Shown here piece after piece: positions 9,168 to 20,607 of a DNA stretch of 64,000 nt. The translations under genes and the position numbers were made by a program. The notes beneath the pieces were generated by a model that was given only the letters and a program-made list of their open reading frames with translations, made no database searches and had not been told where the DNA came from. Position 1 is the stretch's first letter; each line of letters starts with the position of its first letter. Source of the stretch: Sphingomonas baiyangensis (GTDB taxonomy: Bacteria; Pseudomonadota; Alphaproteobacteria; Sphingomonadales; Sphingomonadaceae); the NCBI RefSeq assembly GCF_005144715.1, contig NZ_SWKR01000002.1:2564417-2628416 (forward strand), in the 5' to 3' direction.

Positions 9168-9834
9168 CGCAAGCCTCCATGATCCATTCGCCCGTCTCGC
9201 CGCCGCGCTGCCGGGCAAGCGCCACGCGCCAGCGTGGCCGGCCGACGCCCGCCACACCGCGCGGCAGCGGCGTCGAAGGTGCGCAGCCGATGCGCCAGCG
9301 CGTGATCGCCGCCGAAGGGACGGCAAGCGGATCGCCATCCACGCGGCCATGGCGCTTGAGCATCAGCGCGATCGTGCGCCCACCTTCGGCGGCCAGTTGC
9401 AGGCGGCGCGTGGCGGGCATCGCGACGCGCTTGGCCTCGCCGATCACCGCGCCCAGCCCACGGTGGCGCAATCCCTCCTCCATCAGTGCCAGCACCTCGG
9501 CATCGTCGGCGGCCTCGGCATGGATGACACGCTCGGGCGAGAGCCCCGCCTGCATCAGTCCCGGCGCGAACAGGTCGCGCCGCCGCACCACCCACAGCAC
9601 CGGCCCCCAGGCGCGTGCGGCGATACCGGCGAGGAACAGCGTGGCGGCGGCATCGTCGCTGAGGTCGGCGCTTTCGCCGGCCACTTCGTGCAACGCATCG
9701 AGCCGGAGGCCGCCAGCCGCCAGCCGCGCATCGACCGCGCCCAGCCCGAACGGCAGCGCGGGGCGGCGGCGGAAACCGCTTCCCTCTATGGCGCTCAGCG
9801 TTTCGCGCAGGGCAGACAGGCGTTGGGCGGACAT
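9082..9834 (-). CDS. imuA: ImuA, RecA-like SOS mutagenesis protein
   Basis: A 250-residue ImuA (SulA/RecA-like) protein, first gene of the imuA-imuB-dnaE2 mutasome operon. Recognisable blocks are FGLGAVDARLAAGGLRLDALHEV near the N-terminus, GPVLWVVRRRDLFAPGL and the conserved WIMEACDETGR segment near the C-terminus. The ATG at 9834 is chosen because the promoter and LexA box lie immediately upstream and the family begins with a short leader before the ALRETLSAIEG helix. The 3' end overlaps imuB by 86 bases. In the family ImuA modulates recombination and joins ImuB during translesion synthesis; no catalytic activity can be read from the sequence. Confidence 0.9.
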   Translation of the reverse strand: MSAQRLSALRETLSAIEGSGFRRRPALPFGLGAVDARLAAGGLRLDALHEVAGESADLSDDAAATLFLAGIAARAWGPVLWVVRRRDLFAPGLMQAGLSPERVIHAEAADDAEVLALMEEGLRHRGLGAVIGEAKRVAMPATRRLQLAAEGGRTIALMLKRHGRVDGDPLAVPSAAITRWRIGCAPSTPLPRGVAGVGRPRWRVALARQRGGETGEWIMEACDETGRCALPAAMADRTAGAHGNATPRAA

Positions 9835-9856
9835 TACGACTCGATCGAACCAGAAT

Positions 9857-9871
9857 GTTCCTATTCTGTTC
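9857..9871 (-). promoter_or_regulatory. LexA (SOS) box of imuA-imuB-dnaE2
   Basis: The sequence GTTCCTATTCTGTTC is a perfect match to the alphaproteobacterial LexA consensus GTTC-N7-GTTC. It lies 22 bases upstream of the imuA start and overlaps the predicted -10 hexamer, so bound LexA would block the promoter. Confidence 0.92.
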
Positions 9872-9890
9872 CATGCGAGTGCAGAGTCAA
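9863..9890 (-). promoter_or_regulatory. Predicted sigma-70 promoter of imuA operon
   Basis: On the minus strand a TTGACT -35 hexamer (9885-9890) and a CAGAAT -10 hexamer (9863-9868) are separated by 16 bases. The -10 lies inside the LexA box, which supports it as the repressed SOS promoter. Confidence 0.6.
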
Positions 9891-10000
9891 TGCCCGGCTT
9901 TGGCGGGGGTCTGGTAATTACATTTGAAACTTTATAACAGACTCCCAACGCGACTCCGGGCGTTGTCCCCGATACCGAGCGCGGCGATCTGGAGAGTGCA

Positions 10001-11296
10001 TTGACCGGCGACACGCACGCCAACCGGCCCAAATTGACGCTGCACGTGCCCGAGCCCAAGTTCCGGCCGGGCGACAAGGCCGACTTCAGCGATGTGGAGG
10101 TGCCGCCCGCCGGCGCCGCCCGCCGGCCCGAACACGGCGACGCAGCCGCAAGTTTCCACGAGCTTGCCTATGGCATGGTTCGCGTGCTCGACGATGCGGG
10201 CCGCGCGGTCGGTCCCTGGGCGCCGCGCCTGTCGCCCGATCGGTTGCGCCAGATGCTGCGCTACATGGTCACGCTGCGCGCATTCGACGAACGCATGTTC
10301 CGCGCCCAGCGCCAAGGCAAGACCAGCTTCTACATGAAGGCGACCGGCGAGGAGGCGGTGGCCGTCGCGGCGACCATGGCGTTGCAGCGCGACGACATGA
10401 CCTTTCCCAGCTATCGCCAGCAGGGCATCCTCATCGCGCGCGACTGGTCGCTGGTCGACATGATGAACCAGATCTATTCGAATCGCGGCGACCGCCTGCA
10501 GGGCAAGCAGCTGCCGATCATGTATTCGACCAAGGAAGGCGCGTTCTTCTCGATCTCGGGCAACCTCGCCACGCAATATCCGCAGGCGGTGGGCTGGGCG
10601 ATGGCGTCGGCGGCCAAGGGCGACAGCCGCATCGCGGCAGTCTGGTGCGGCGAGGGATCGACCGCCGAGGGCGATTTCCATTCGGCCTGCACCTTCGCCA
10701 GCGTCTATCGTGCGCCCGTCATCCTCAACGTCGTCAACAACCAGTGGGCGATCTCGAGCTTTTCGGGCTTTGCGGGGGCCGAGGCGACGACCTTCGCGGC
10801 GCGCGCGGTAGGCTATGGCATCGCCGGGCTGCGCATCGACGGCAACGATGCGCTCGCCGTCTATGCCGCCACCGAATGGGCCGCCGAGCGCGCGCGCACC
10901 AACCAGGGGCCGACGCTGATCGAGCATTTCACCTATCGCGCCGAGGGCCATTCGACGTCGGACGATCCCTCGCAATATCGCTCGGCCGACGAGGCGAGCG
11001 AATGGCCGCTCGGCGATCCCGTCCGGCGGCTGCGCGATCACCTGATCGCGATCGGCGAATGGGATGACGAGCGCCACAAGGCGCAGGATCTGGAAATCGC
11101 CGAGATGGTGAAGAAGGCGCAGAAGGAAGCCGAGGCCAACGGCATCCTCGGCCATGGCCTGCACCAGCCGCTCGACACACTGTTCGAGGGCGTGTTCGAG
11201 GAAATGCCATGGCATTTGCGCGAGCAGCAGGCGCAGATGCTTGCCGAGGAAGCCGAGAGCGGCCGCCCCTGGGCGCGCAAGGAGGGCGGGCGATGA
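10001..11296 (+). CDS. bkdA1: Branched-chain 2-oxoacid dehydrogenase E1 component, alpha subunit
   Basis: A 431-residue thiamine-diphosphate E1-alpha subunit that decarboxylates 2-oxoisovalerate-type acids from Val, Leu and Ile. The ThDP motif GEGSTAEGDFHSACTFASVYRAPVILNVVNNQWAIS (conserved G-D...NN core) is intact, as is the phosphorylation-loop-like YRAEGHSTSDDPSQYR. The long N-terminal extension and the FYMKATGEEA segment favour the branched-chain over the pyruvate enzyme. The start is TTG at 10001, supported by GGAG 6 bases before it; no ATG gives a plausible N-terminus. It opens the E1-alpha/E1-beta/E2 operon; its TGA overlaps the next ATG. No E3 (lpd) gene is in the window. Confidence 0.9.
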   Translation: MTGDTHANRPKLTLHVPEPKFRPGDKADFSDVEVPPAGAARRPEHGDAAASFHELAYGMVRVLDDAGRAVGPWAPRLSPDRLRQMLRYMVTLRAFDERMFRAQRQGKTSFYMKATGEEAVAVAATMALQRDDMTFPSYRQQGILIARDWSLVDMMNQIYSNRGDRLQGKQLPIMYSTKEGAFFSISGNLATQYPQAVGWAMASAAKGDSRIAAVWCGEGSTAEGDFHSACTFASVYRAPVILNVVNNQWAISSFSGFAGAEATTFAARAVGYGIAGLRIDGNDALAVYAATEWAAERARTNQGPTLIEHFTYRAEGHSTSDDPSQYRSADEASEWPLGDPVRRLRDHLIAIGEWDDERHKAQDLEIAEMVKKAQKEAEANGILGHGLHQPLDTLFEGVFEEMPWHLREQQAQMLAEEAESGRPWARKEGGR

Positions 11297-12354
11297 GCGA
11301 AATGATCGAGGCGCCCGCCATCGCCGACGAGGCCGGCGCAAGCGTCCAGATGAACATGATCCAGGCGATCAATTCGGCGATGGACGTGATGATGGCGCGC
11401 GACGCCGACGTCGTCGTGATGGGCGAGGATGTCGGCTATTTCGGCGGCGTGTTCCGCGCCACCGCGGGCCTGCAGAAGAAGTTCGGCAAGACGCGCGTGT
11501 TCGATACGCCGATCACCGAATGCGGCATCATCGGCGTGGCGGTGGGCATGGGTGCCTATGGCCTGCGCCCGGTGCCCGAAATCCAGTTCGCCGATTACAT
11601 CTATCCCGCGCTCGACCAGCTCGTGTCCGAAGCTGCGCGGCTGCGCTATCGCTCGGCGGGCGAGTTCACCGCGCCGATCACCGTGCGTTCGCCCTTCGGC
11701 GGCGGCATCTTCGGCGGGCAGACGCATTCGCAGTCGCCCGAGGGTATCTTCACGCATGTCTCGGGCATCAAGACGGTGATCCCCGCGACGCCCTATGACG
11801 CCAAGGGCCTGCTGATCGCCGCGATCGAGGACAACGACCCCGTGTTGTTCTTCGAGCCCAAGCGCATCTACAATGGCCCTTTCGACGGCCAGTGGGATGG
11901 GCCCGCCAAGAGCTGGGCGGGCCACAAGGCCGCACAGGTGCCCGAAGGCTATTACCGCATCCCGCTCGGCAAGGCTTCGATCGTGCGCGAAGGCGGCGAC
12001 GTCACCATTCTTGCCTATGGCACGATGGTGCATGTCGCGCTGGCGGTGGTCGAGGCGGCGGGCGTCGATGCCGAGGTGATCGACCTGCGCACGCTGGTGC
12101 CGCTCGACATCGAGACGATCGAGGCATCGGTGAAGAAGACCGGCCGCTGCATGATCGTCCACGAAGCGACGCGCACCGCGGGCTTCGGCGCCGAATTGTC
12201 GGCACTGGTGCAGGAACGCTGCTTCCACCATCTCGAAGCGCCGATCGAGCGCGTGACGGGCTTCGACACGCCCTATCCGCACAGCCTCGAATGGGCGTAT
12301 TTCCCCGGCCCGGTGCGCATCGGCATGGCGCTCAAGAAGATCATGAAGGACTGA
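11293..12354 (+). CDS. bkdA2: Branched-chain 2-oxoacid dehydrogenase E1 component, beta subunit
   Basis: A 353-residue transketolase-like subunit that pairs with the E1-alpha upstream to form the ThDP active site. Family markers include MNMIQAINSAMDVMMARD, VMGEDVGYFGGVFRAT (conserved GEDVG), FGGGIFGG-QTHSQSPE and the C-terminal FDTPYPHSLE-YFPG segment typical of branched-chain E1-beta. The start is the ATG of an ATGA overlap with bkdA1, which implies translational coupling and equal dosage. Its stop is 7 bases before the E2 gene. Confidence 0.93.
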   Translation: MSEMIEAPAIADEAGASVQMNMIQAINSAMDVMMARDADVVVMGEDVGYFGGVFRATAGLQKKFGKTRVFDTPITECGIIGVAVGMGAYGLRPVPEIQFADYIYPALDQLVSEAARLRYRSAGEFTAPITVRSPFGGGIFGGQTHSQSPEGIFTHVSGIKTVIPATPYDAKGLLIAAIEDNDPVLFFEPKRIYNGPFDGQWDGPAKSWAGHKAAQVPEGYYRIPLGKASIVREGGDVTILAYGTMVHVALAVVEAAGVDAEVIDLRTLVPLDIETIEASVKKTGRCMIVHEATRTAGFGAELSALVQERCFHHLEAPIERVTGFDTPYPHSLEWAYFPGPVRIGMALKKIMKD

Positions 12355-12361
12355 CCGGCAC

Positions 12362-13636
12362 ATGGCTCTGTTCAAGTTCCGCCTGCCCGATATCGGCGAA
12401 GGCATCTCCGAAGCCGAGATCGTCGCGTGGCACGTCAAGGTGGGCGACCGTGTCGAGGAGGACCAGCAGCTCGCCGACATGATGACCGACAAGGCGACCG
12501 TCGAGATGGAGTCGCCGGTATCGGGCGTGGTGGTCGAGCTGGCGGGCGAAGTCGGCGATCAGGTGCCGATCGGATCGACGCTGGCGGTCATCGAGGTCGA
12601 GGGTGATGATGCGGCGGACACCGCCGATGCCGAACCCGAGGTCGAGGAGCAGATCGAGGCCGAGACGCCGGGCGTGGATGAGGTAACCGAGCCACCCGTT
12701 GCCGCTCCTACGGCGCCGGCAAAGTCTGCCGCGCCTGCGCCCGAGGCATCGTCGCCGCCAGTTGACGAACCTGCCGTTCGTGTCACCGCATCGCCGGCAG
12801 TGCGCGCGCGGGCCAAGGCGCTGGGCGTCGATCTGGCGCAAGTGAAGGCCGATGGCGCGCATGTCCGTCATGCCGATCTCGATGCGTATCTGCGCTATGG
12901 CGCGAGCGAGGGCTATCATGCGCCGCACGCCCGCCGGGCGCGGGCCGACGAGACGGTGAAGGTCATCGGCATGCGCCGCCGCATCGCCGAGAACATGGCG
13001 GCCTCCAAGCGCAACATCCCGCATTTCACCTATGTCGACGAAATCGACGTGACCGCGCTCGAGGCGATGCGCGGCGACCTCAATGCCAATCGCGGTCAGC
13101 GTCCCAAGCTGACGATGCTGCCGTTCCTGATCGTCGCGATCTGCCGGACGCTGCCCGATTTCCCGATGCTCAACGCCCGCTATGACGACGAGGCCGGCGT
13201 GGTGACGCGCAGTGGCGCGGTGCATCTGGGCATGGCAACGCAGACTGATGCCGGGCTGATGGTGCCCGTCATCCGCGACGCGCAGGACCGCAACATCTGG
13301 CAGCTCGCCAGCGAGATCACGCGGCTGGCCGAGGCGGCACGCACCGGCAAGGCGAAGTCCGACGAGCTTTCGGGATCGACGATCACCGTCACCTCGCTGG
13401 GTCCGCTCGGCGGCATCGCGACCACGCCGGTCATTAACCGGCCCGAGGTAGCGATCCTGGGTCCGAACAAGATCGTCGAGCGGCCGGTATTTTCGGGCGA
13501 CGACATCGTCCGCGCCAAGCTGATGAATTTCTCGATCAGCTGCGACCACCGCGTCGTCGATGGCTGGGATGCAGCCAGCTTCGTCGCCGCACTCAAGAAG
13601 CTGGTCGAAACGCCGGTGCTGCTGTTCGCCGACTAA
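12362..13636 (+). CDS. bkdB: Dihydrolipoamide acyltransferase (E2) of branched-chain 2-oxoacid dehydrogenase
   Basis: A 424-residue E2 that carries acyl groups on lipoyl-lysine to CoA. Order of domains: lipoyl domain (residues 1-80) with lipoylated lysine in MTDKATVEMESP; acidic and Pro/Ala-rich linker (about 80-140); E3-binding domain (about 142-180, VTASPAVRARAKALGVDL); catalytic domain from about residue 200 with the active-site motif DHRVVDGWDAASF near the C-terminus. A single lipoyl domain is usual for this enzyme. The 3' end overlaps the convergent bioY gene by 44 bases. Confidence 0.93.
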   Translation: MALFKFRLPDIGEGISEAEIVAWHVKVGDRVEEDQQLADMMTDKATVEMESPVSGVVVELAGEVGDQVPIGSTLAVIEVEGDDAADTADAEPEVEEQIEAETPGVDEVTEPPVAAPTAPAKSAAPAPEASSPPVDEPAVRVTASPAVRARAKALGVDLAQVKADGAHVRHADLDAYLRYGASEGYHAPHARRARADETVKVIGMRRRIAENMAASKRNIPHFTYVDEIDVTALEAMRGDLNANRGQRPKLTMLPFLIVAICRTLPDFPMLNARYDDEAGVVTRSGAVHLGMATQTDAGLMVPVIRDAQDRNIWQLASEITRLAEAARTGKAKSDELSGSTITVTSLGPLGGIATTPVINRPEVAILGPNKIVERPVFSGDDIVRAKLMNFSISCDHRVVDGWDAASFVAALKKLVETPVLLFAD

Positions 13637-14093
13637 GCAGCAACAGGATGCCCGCGCCCGCCGCCGATTTGGCGAGCGCGCCGGGCAGGAAGGGCAGCAC
13701 GCCGCTTGCGATCGCCGCTTTGGCGCTGATAGCGGCGGCGAGCCACAGGCCGCCGAGCGCCAGGCACAGCGCGTTGGCTGCCAGCATCAGCCCGAGGGCG
13801 CGGCCGGGGCGCGCCGCCCATCCGCGTGCAGCGAGCCGGCCGACCAGCCATGCCGCCATCGGAAACGCAGCAAGGTAGCCGCCGCCCGGCCCGGTGAAGC
13901 GTGCAATGCCCGATGCGCCCTCGGCCAGCACCGGCGCGCCGAGTGCGCCCGCCGCCAGCCACGCGAGCACCGCCGCGGTGCCGAGGCGGGCGCCGAGCAG
14001 CGCGCCGATGAGCGGGACGACGAGCGTTTGCAGCGTGATCGGCACCGGCTGCATCGGAATCGCGACGTACGAGGCGAGTACCAGCGCCATCAT
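13593..14093 (-). CDS. bioY: BioY-type biotin transporter S component
   Basis: An integral membrane protein of the BioY family, the biotin-binding S component of ECF transporters. The signature IPMQPVPITLQTLVVPLIGALLG and the GPGGGYLAAFPMAAWLVG loop are clear, with about six hydrophobic segments. The ATG at 14093 gives 166 residues, somewhat short, and starts inside the first helix. Reading back, the only other candidate is a CTG at 14141 overlapping the upstream stop (CTGA), which would give 182 residues and the usual N-terminus. No ECF ATPase or T subunit is nearby, as is common for solitary BioY. It is last of the ppdK/small-protein/bioY run. Confidence 0.8.
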   Translation of the reverse strand: MMALVLASYVAIPMQPVPITLQTLVVPLIGALLGARLGTAAVLAWLAAGALGAPVLAEGASGIARFTGPGGGYLAAFPMAAWLVGRLAARGWAARPGRALGLMLAANALCLALGGLWLAAAISAKAAIASGVLPFLPGALAKSAAGAGILLLLSRRTAAPAFRPAS

Positions 14094-14137
14094 GGCGACG
14101 AGCAGCGCGCCTACCCGCCGCGCCGGCGTGGCGAGCG

Positions 14138-14322
14138 TCAGAACGGCAGGATTTCCGGCCCGCCGGGCCAGATCCAGTCCTCGGTCCAGTCGGCGCCGGC
14201 GAGCAGCGTCGTGATGATCGCCCCCAGCAGCAGCAGGTCGAACAGCGCCACCGCCGCGAAGGTCCAATAGGGATGCAGCCCGGCGATCCGGTCCATGCCG
14301 CCGCGCGTCAACCTGTCGCCGC

Positions 14323-14326
<4 letters not shown>
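14138..14326 (-). CDS. Small single-pass membrane protein, unknown function
   Basis: A 62-residue protein with one transmembrane helix (about residues 22-44, WTFAAVALFDLLLLGAIITT) and a Trp/Asp-rich C-terminal tail. It starts within the ppdK stop (ATGA overlap). Its stop is next to bioY, so the three genes are probably on one transcript. I do not recognise a family. The tight coupling on both sides argues that it is a real gene. Confidence 0.65.
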
Positions 14327-16989
<2,663 letters not shown>

Positions 16990-17064
16990 GCTGGTCCCTC
17001 GATCGGCTGGAAGTTCACACAAGTTCACGCGCTATGCGCGGGCGCGGCGGGTGAACGACGGCGA

Positions 17065-19596
17065 TCACCCTTCAATCCGCGAGAAATCGGCCACGCTGTG
17101 CACGGCGGCGCGCACGCGGGCGAGCAGCGCGAGGCGCGCCTGGCGCTTCGCCGGATCGGCATCGTTGACGGTCACGCTTTCAAAGAACGCATCGATCGGC
17201 GCGCGCAAGCCCGCGAGCGCCGCCATCGCCGCTTCGAAATCCTCATCCGCCACCGCTTGCGCGGCAGCGGGTTCGGCAGCGTCGAGCGCGGCGACAAGAT
17301 CGGTTTCGGCCTTTTCGGGCGTGTAGGACAGCGAATTCTGCGCCGAGGCGCCGCCGGGGCTACCGGGCGCGTGCTCGGAAGCCGCGAAGGCGGCGACGAC
17401 GGGCGCGAAGCCGCGATCGGTATCGACCTCGACCAGCGGGTCTTCCTCGCCGGTCTGGGGGATGCCGGCGCCGTCGCGATCGATCGCATGGATGCGCTGT
17501 TCGGCGGGCGTGCGCGGGGATTCGGTGCCGAACGGCTCGGACGCGGCGGCGGCTGCGTCCAGCGTGGCGGGGGGTTCCGCTCGCTCGCCGGCCGACGCTG
17601 CTTGTGGCGCGGTGGACCCCGGCACGAGGCCGGGGTGACGAGGTGGGGTTTCGCCGACGCCTTCCTTCTTGAGGATGTTGGCGGCGCGCTTGTAGCCCGC
17701 GAGCAGGTTGGCGCCCTCGGGCGTGGTGACGAACGCCTGAAGCGCATGGACGCGCGCGAGCAGGCGGACGAGATCGTCCTCGCCACCGAGCGCGAACACG
17801 GCGTCGATCAGGTCATGGCGGACGCCGGCTTCGCGCTGCTGGACTTTGAGGCGGTCGGCGAAGAACCGTGCCAGATTTTGCTCAGTCTCGCCGAAGAAAA
17901 TCTTCTCGAACTTTGCGAGATCGTCCTCGCAGGCCGCAAGCAACGCCCGCTCCAAACGAAAGCGTAGCGATTTGCGCACGACAATCGCGATTACGGCCAA
18001 GGCGGCACGGCGAAGCGCGAACGGGTCTTTCGAACCCGTCGGCGGCATATTCTCGATATAAAACTGAACAATTGTATCCAGCTTGTCCGCCAGCGATACC
18101 GCCACCGTTACCGGCGCCGTCGGTACTTCATCGTCCTGCCCAACCGGCTTGTAGTGATCGCGCACCGCTTCCCACACCTCTGTGGGCTCGCCCTGGGCGC
18201 GGGCGTAATAGCCGCCCATCAGGCCCTGCAATTCGGGGAACTCGCCCACCATGCCAGTGACGAGATCGGCCTTGGCGAGCCGCGCGGCGCGTTCGGCCAT
18301 GTCGGCCAAATCTCCCCTCCCTGGAAGGGAGGGGTTGGGGGTGGGTTGGACCTTCGAGGCACGGTCTTGAGCGCCATCACCCACCCCCGGCCCCTCCCTT
18401 CCAGGGAGGGGGGCAGCAGGAACGATCCCCTCCTCCACCAGCCAGCGCGCGAGTTTGGCCACGCGCTCGACCTTGTCGGCGACGGTGCCGAGCTTTTCGT
18501 GGAAGACGATCTTTTCGAGCTTCTTCGCCTGCTCGTCGAGCGGCAGCTTGAGGTCGGTATCGTAGAAGAAGCGCGCGTCGCTGAGGCGGGCGGCCAGTAC
18601 CTTCTGGTTGCCGGCGACGATCTTCGCGCCGCCGTCCTTCGCATCGATATTGGCGACGCAGATGAAGGCGTTGGTCAACTGCCGCGCGCGCGCTACCCCT
18701 CCACCATCCGGCTGCGCCGGACGGTCCCCCTCCCCGTTCCGGGGAGATGTTTCGAGGACGAAATATTTCTGGTTCACGCGTGCGGTGAGCTGGATCACCT
18801 CGGGGGGCACGCTGAGGAAGCCGGGGTCGAAGCGGCCGAGGAGCGGCACCGGCCATTCGGTGAGGCCGGCATTCTCGGCGACGAGTCCCTCGTCCTCGAC
18901 CAGTGTCAGGCCGGCATCGGCGGCGAGCGCCGTGGCGCGCTCGCGGATCAAGGCGCGGCGTTCGTCCTGATCGACGATGACGTGGCATGCGCGCAGCTTT
19001 TCGACATAGTCGTGCGCGCCGCCCAGCGTGATCGGGCCGGGCGCGTGGAAGCGGTGGCCGAGCGTGGCGTAGCCGCTTTCGATGCCGGCGATCTCGCAGG
19101 GCACCAGTTTCTCGCCGAAGATCGCGACGATGCCCTGGAGCGGGCGCACCCAGCGCATGCTCTCGGTCGAGCGCGAGGCATCGCCCCAGCGCATCGACTT
19201 GGGCCAGGGGAAGGCGCGGACGATCGCGGGGATCGCGGCGGCGAGCACGTCACCCGTCGCGCGGCCGGGCTTTTCGGTGACGGCGAACCAGATGCCGTCG
19301 CGCTCGGTCAAGGCGTCGCGGGCAAGGCCGGTCTTGCGCAGGAAGCCTTCGAGCGCCGCCTCGGGTGCCGAGGTGCGCGGGCCCTTCATTTCCTCGCGCA
19401 CCGCCTCGGTCGCCTGTGGCAGGCCGCGTGCGATCAGCGCCAGCCGGCGCGGGGTGGCGTAGGTGACGATCCCGGCGGCGGCGATGCCGGCCTTCGCCAG
19501 CTCGGCGACGAACAGCTTTTCGAGATCGGCGCGCGCGCGGTCCTGCATGCGCGCGGGGATTTCCTCCGATCGCAGCTCGAGCAGGAAATCGGTCAC
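17065..19596 (-). CDS. glyS: Glycyl-tRNA synthetase beta subunit with in-frame repeat insertions
   Basis: The beta subunit of the tetrameric class II glycyl-tRNA synthetase; with GlyQ it charges tRNA-Gly. The N-terminus [17 protein letters not shown] and the C-terminal [27 protein letters not shown] (DALR-type) segment are typical. The start is a GTG at 19596 overlapping the glyQ stop (GTGA) with GGAG upstream. At 843 residues it is well above the usual roughly 690. The excess comes from Pro/Gly-rich insertions encoded by palindromic repeats at residues about 283-301, 395-429 and 652-663, the last within a longer low-complexity insertion (about residues 645-760) before the C-terminal domain. 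No stop interrupts the frame, so the enzyme is presumably functional. Confidence 0.93.
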   Translation of the reverse strand: MTDFLLELRSEEIPARMQDRARADLEKLFVAELAKAGIAAAGIVTYATPRRLALIARGLPQATEAVREEMKGPRTSAPEAALEGFLRKTGLARDALTERDGIWFAVTEKPGRATGDVLAAAIPAIVRAFPWPKSMRWGDASRSTESMRWVRPLQGIVAIFGEKLVPCEIAGIESGYATLGHRFHAPGPITLGGAHDYVEKLRACHVIVDQDERRALIRERATALAADAGLTLVEDEGLVAENAGLTEWPVPLLGRFDPGFLSVPPEVIQLTARVNQKYFVLETSPRNGEGDRPAQPDGGGVARARQLTNAFICVANIDAKDGGAKIVAGNQKVLAARLSDARFFYDTDLKLPLDEQAKKLEKIVFHEKLGTVADKVERVAKLARWLVEEGIVPAAPLPGREGPGVGDGAQDRASKVQPTPNPSLPGRGDLADMAERAARLAKADLVTGMVGEFPELQGLMGGYYARAQGEPTEVWEAVRDHYKPVGQDDEVPTAPVTVAVSLADKLDTIVQFYIENMPPTGSKDPFALRRAALAVIAIVVRKSLRFRLERALLAACEDDLAKFEKIFFGETEQNLARFFADRLKVQQREAGVRHDLIDAVFALGGEDDLVRLLARVHALQAFVTTPEGANLLAGYKRAANILKKEGVGETPPRHPGLVPGSTAPQAASAGERAEPPATLDAAAAASEPFGTESPRTPAEQRIHAIDRDGAGIPQTGEEDPLVEVDTDRGFAPVVAAFAASEHAPGSPGGASAQNSLSYTPEKAETDLVAALDAAEPAAAQAVADEDFEAAMAALAGLRAPIDAFFESVTVNDADPAKRQARLALLARVRAAVHSVADFSRIEG
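17609..17642. repeat. REP-like half element inside glyS
   Basis: The unit GGTGGACCCC followed by GGCACGAGGCCGGGGTGACG is a diverged single copy of the repeat seen as a pair at 3601-3738. In glyS it is read in frame as [12 protein letters not shown] and sits at the start of a low-complexity insertion. Confidence 0.75.
18311..18413. repeat. Inverted palindromic repeat pair inside glyS
   Basis: Two inverted copies of a hairpin unit, CCCCTCCCTGGAAGGGAGGGG with TTGGGGGTGGG on the left and its complement on the right, enclose about 40 bases. It is translated in frame as [13 protein letters not shown] through PNPSLPGRG, so it forms an exposed-looking linker in the beta subunit. Confidence 0.8.
18695..18750. 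repeat. Palindromic repeat inside glyS, same family as in imuB
   Basis: A hairpin TCCGGCTGCGCCGGACGG is followed by GGTCCCCCTCCCCGTTCC and GGGGA. The order and spacing match the imuB insertion at 8743-8813. It encodes residues about 283-301 of GlyS ([17 protein letters not shown]) without breaking the frame. Confidence 0.75.
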
Positions 19597-20492
19597 AGCG
19601 ACCACTCCGGGAAACGCGCCTGCCATTCGGGCGTCATCCGCTCGATCTGCTTGGCGCACGCGCCCTTCGCCAGATCGCGCACGCGGCCCATATAGGCCTG
19701 CCGCTCGGCGACCGAGATGACGCCGCGTGCCTGCAACAGGTTGAACACATGGCTGGCCTTCACCGCCTGCTCATAGGCGGGGATGGGCAGGTCGGCGGCC
19801 AAGCTGTTCTCGCACTCGGCGGCGTGCTTCCTGAACTGGTCAAACAGTCGATCGGTATCGGCGACCTCGAAATTCCAGGCCGACATCTGGCGTTCGTTCT
19901 CGAGGAATACCTCGCCGTACGTCACGCCCTCGTCGTTGAAGGCGAGATCGTACACGCTGTCGACATTCTGGATGTACATCGCCAGCCGTTCGAGCCCGTA
20001 GGTGAGCTCGCCCGCCACGGGCTTGCAATCGAACCCGCCCATCTGCTGGAAATAGGTGAACTGCGTGACTTCCATGCCGTCGCACCACACTTCCCAGCCG
20101 AGGCCCCAGGCACCCAATGTGGGCGATTCCCAATCATCCTCGACGAAGCGGATGTCGTGCGCCAGCATGTCGATGCCGATCGCGGCGAGGCTGCCCAGAT
20201 ATTGCTCCTGCAGGTCGGCGGGCGAGGGCTTCAGGATCACCTGATACTGGTAGTAATGCTGGAGCCGGTTGGGGTTCTCGCCATAGCGGCCGTCGGTGGG
20301 GCGGCGGCAGGGCTGGACGAAGGCGGCGTTCCACGGCTGCGGCCCCAGCGCGCGCAGCGTAGTGGCGGTGTGGAAGGTGCCGGCGCCCATCTCGAGGTCA
20401 TAGGGTTGCAGGATCAGGCAGCCGCGCGCGCTCCAGTAATCGTGGAGCGTCAGGATCATGCGCTGGAAGCTCATCGGAGCGGGAGTGGACAC
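19593..20492 (-). CDS. glyQ: Glycyl-tRNA synthetase alpha subunit
   Basis: A 299-residue catalytic alpha subunit of class II glycyl-tRNA synthetase. Class II motifs are plain: [49 protein letters not shown] (motif 2) and [22 protein letters not shown] (motif 3). Length matches E. coli GlyQ (303). The stop overlaps the GTG of glyS. A second ATG six codons in (20474, MSFQRM) is an alternative start that resembles many homologues more closely. Confidence 0.95.
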   Translation of the reverse strand: MSTPAPMSFQRMILTLHDYWSARGCLILQPYDLEMGAGTFHTATTLRALGPQPWNAAFVQPCRRPTDGRYGENPNRLQHYYQYQVILKPSPADLQEQYLGSLAAIGIDMLAHDIRFVEDDWESPTLGAWGLGWEVWCDGMEVTQFTYFQQMGGFDCKPVAGELTYGLERLAMYIQNVDSVYDLAFNDEGVTYGEVFLENERQMSAWNFEVADTDRLFDQFRKHAAECENSLAADLPIPAYEQAVKASHVFNLLQARGVISVAERQAYMGRVRDLAKGACAKQIERMTPEWQARFPEWSL

Positions 20493-20607
20493 CGTCGCAG
20501 CCTTCGCGTGTGCGGGAGAAAATCCCGCACCCCTTGGCGCAGCGTCGCGGGGGGGTCAATGGCGCGGCCTTTCGACAAGCCGGCGCTTTGCGCTATCGCG
20601 GGCGGCG

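Noticed and set aside
9847..9860. GAACCAGAATGTTC as a second LexA box at imuA
   Set aside because: Spacing GAAC-N6-GTTC fits no known LexA consensus; it merely shares a half-site with the real box.
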